Origin: Spirochaetia bacterium
GTDB taxonomy: Bacteria; Spirochaetota; Spirochaetia; Sphaerochaetales; Sphaerochaetaceae
NCBI GenBank assembly: GCA_009929055.1
Contig: SABI01000185.1
Coordinates: forward strand, 1 to 5,153
Direction of reading: 5' to 3'
DNA length: 5,153 nucleotides
The notes beneath the pieces were generated by a model. That model did no database searches and had not been told where the DNA came from. It saw only the letters and a program-made list of their open reading frames with translations. Of the stretch, positions 4,839 to 5,153 are shown piece by piece. The position numbers and the translations under genes are program-made. How positions within the stretch are numbered: position 1 is the first letter of the stretch; the number at the start of each line of letters is the position of its first letter.

Positions 4839-4880
4839 CTCTTGTATAAGAGTTAAAAATATTTGTGAAAGAGGTTTAAG
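4836..4880 (+). promoter_or_regulatory. GTAT-hairpin leader, copy 3
   Basis: TAGCTCTT-GTAT-AAGAGTTA (4836-4855; eight pairs, one G-U), then an AT-rich spacer and AAAGAGGTTTAAG next to the ATG at 4881. From the loop to the ATG there are 33 bases. The 5' arm contains the stop codon of the 65-aa gene, linking its folding to upstream translation. Confidence 0.65.
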
Positions 4881-5039
4881 ATGAGTAAAATTGTAAAAGT
4901 TGTTTGCAATCGAAAAAATGAGCAATCTATTGAGAAAGCGGAACAAGCAAAAAGTAAGCTTGAGAATAGGGGATATGATTTATATCAAACAATCTCAAGC
5001 GTTAATAGTGTGATCTTGCTTTATAAAAGAGCAATGTAA
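4881..5039 (+). CDS. Small protein of unknown function, 52 aa
   Basis: This short frame runs from the ATG at 4881 to TAA at 5037-5039, with GAGG six bases before the ATG. The protein begins MSKIVKVVCNRKNEQSIEKA and ends SVILLYKRAM. The predicted layout is strand KIVKVVCN, a long polar helix (SIEKAEQAKSKLENRG), then two strands (YDLYQTISSV, NSVILLYKR), a regular beta-alpha-beta-beta small domain. The hydrophobic and polar spacing and the matching leader make it a real gene despite its size. It is basic overall, in contrast with the 277-aa protein. The general pattern (residues changed by short-period helix, ending in '-ILLYKR') is seen in many phage proteins of unknown function. I cannot name it. 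Confidence 0.65.
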   Translation: MSKIVKVVCNRKNEQSIEKAEQAKSKLENRGYDLYQTISSVNSVILLYKRAM

Positions 5040-5040
5040 A

Positions 5041-5077
5041 AGACTTGTATAAGTCTAAAATTTTAAGGGGTTTAATC
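5041..5077 (+). promoter_or_regulatory. GTAT-hairpin leader, copy 4
   Basis: AGACTT-GTAT-AAGTCT (5041-5056; six Watson-Crick pairs) begins one base after the stop of the 52-aa gene. It is followed by AAAATTTT and AAGGGGTTTAATC next to the ATG at 5078. From the loop to the ATG there are 27 bases. Confidence 0.65.
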
Positions 5078-5153
5078 ATGAGAAAAGAATTGATAAAAGA
5101 GTATTCAAAATATACTAAAGCGCAGTTGTTAGAATTATTAATAAGTGAAAAAG
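5078..5153 (+). CDS. Start of a further gene of the array, cut by window end
   Basis: ATG at 5078 with GGGG at 5067-5070, seven bases upstream, and an open frame to the end of the window (25 codons). The visible start, MRKELIKEYSKYTKAQLLEL, reads as a charged amphipathic helix, possibly two short helices. Nothing more can be said about its function. Inclusion rests on the shared leader and SD. Confidence 0.5.
   Translation, partial: MRKELIKEYSKYTKAQLLELLISEK

Noticed and set aside
4600..5056. GTATAAG motifs as a set of -10 promoter elements
   Set aside because: No matching -35 sequences at 16-18 bp upstream of any copy, and the stem bases beyond the core stay complementary, which a promoter would not need. 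Not fully excluded for a phage-specific polymerase or sigma factor.
3669..5077. Integron attC sites between small cassette genes
   Set aside because: The repeated hairpins lack the attC core pair RYYYAAC and GTTRRRY, are far too short, and precede the start codon at fixed distance instead of following each gene.

Overview
The window looks like the immunity and early region of a temperate phage (prophage or phage-plasmid) in an AT-rich bacterium that uses strong Shine-Dalgarno (SD) sequences. The lipoprotein signal ends in V-V-S-C, a loose lipobox that would suit a spirochaete host such as Treponema or its relatives. A low-GC Firmicute is also possible, and no gene here settles the host.

Left half, minus strand (2265 to 1): a leftward operon encodes a small Arc-like ribbon-helix-helix (RHH) protein, an excisionase-type helix-turn-helix (HTH) protein, a small coiled-coil protein, a YqaJ/lambda-Exo-type recombination nuclease, and a DUF1351 phage protein cut by the window edge. 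This is a typical phage homologous-recombination module. A single-strand annealing protein (RecT/Bet type) may lie further left, outside the window.

Centre (2265-2456): a divergent control region is packed with TGACGTCA and TGATGTCA palindromes, three 12-bp tandem repeats and AGTGA/TCACT dyads. Facing promoters lie inside it, and each drives an RHH gene. The two RHH proteins share a 'DNRSFN' turn and nearly the same predicted DNA-contact residues, so they may form a two-repressor lysis/lysogeny switch.

Right of centre (2456-3319): the rightward RHH gene is followed by a secreted lipoprotein with its own promoter, whose start site lies inside a perfect 20-bp palindrome. This is the usual arrangement of a lysogenic-conversion gene.

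Right third (3320-5153, plus strand): a GC-richer, hairpin-dense stretch of about 250 bp without a convincing gene is followed by a series of orphan genes: a very acidic 277-aa protein, two small proteins of 65 and 52 aa, and a fourth ORF cut by the window end. Each of the four is preceded by the same two-part leader. The first part is a short hairpin with an invariant GTAT loop, whose stem changes sequence while staying paired. The second part, about 30 nt later, is an extended SD of the form AAGGGGTTTAAG next to the ATG. A compact three-way-junction-like fold lies between the first two of these genes. This repeated hairpin-leader array is the most unusual feature of the window, and I do not recognise it.
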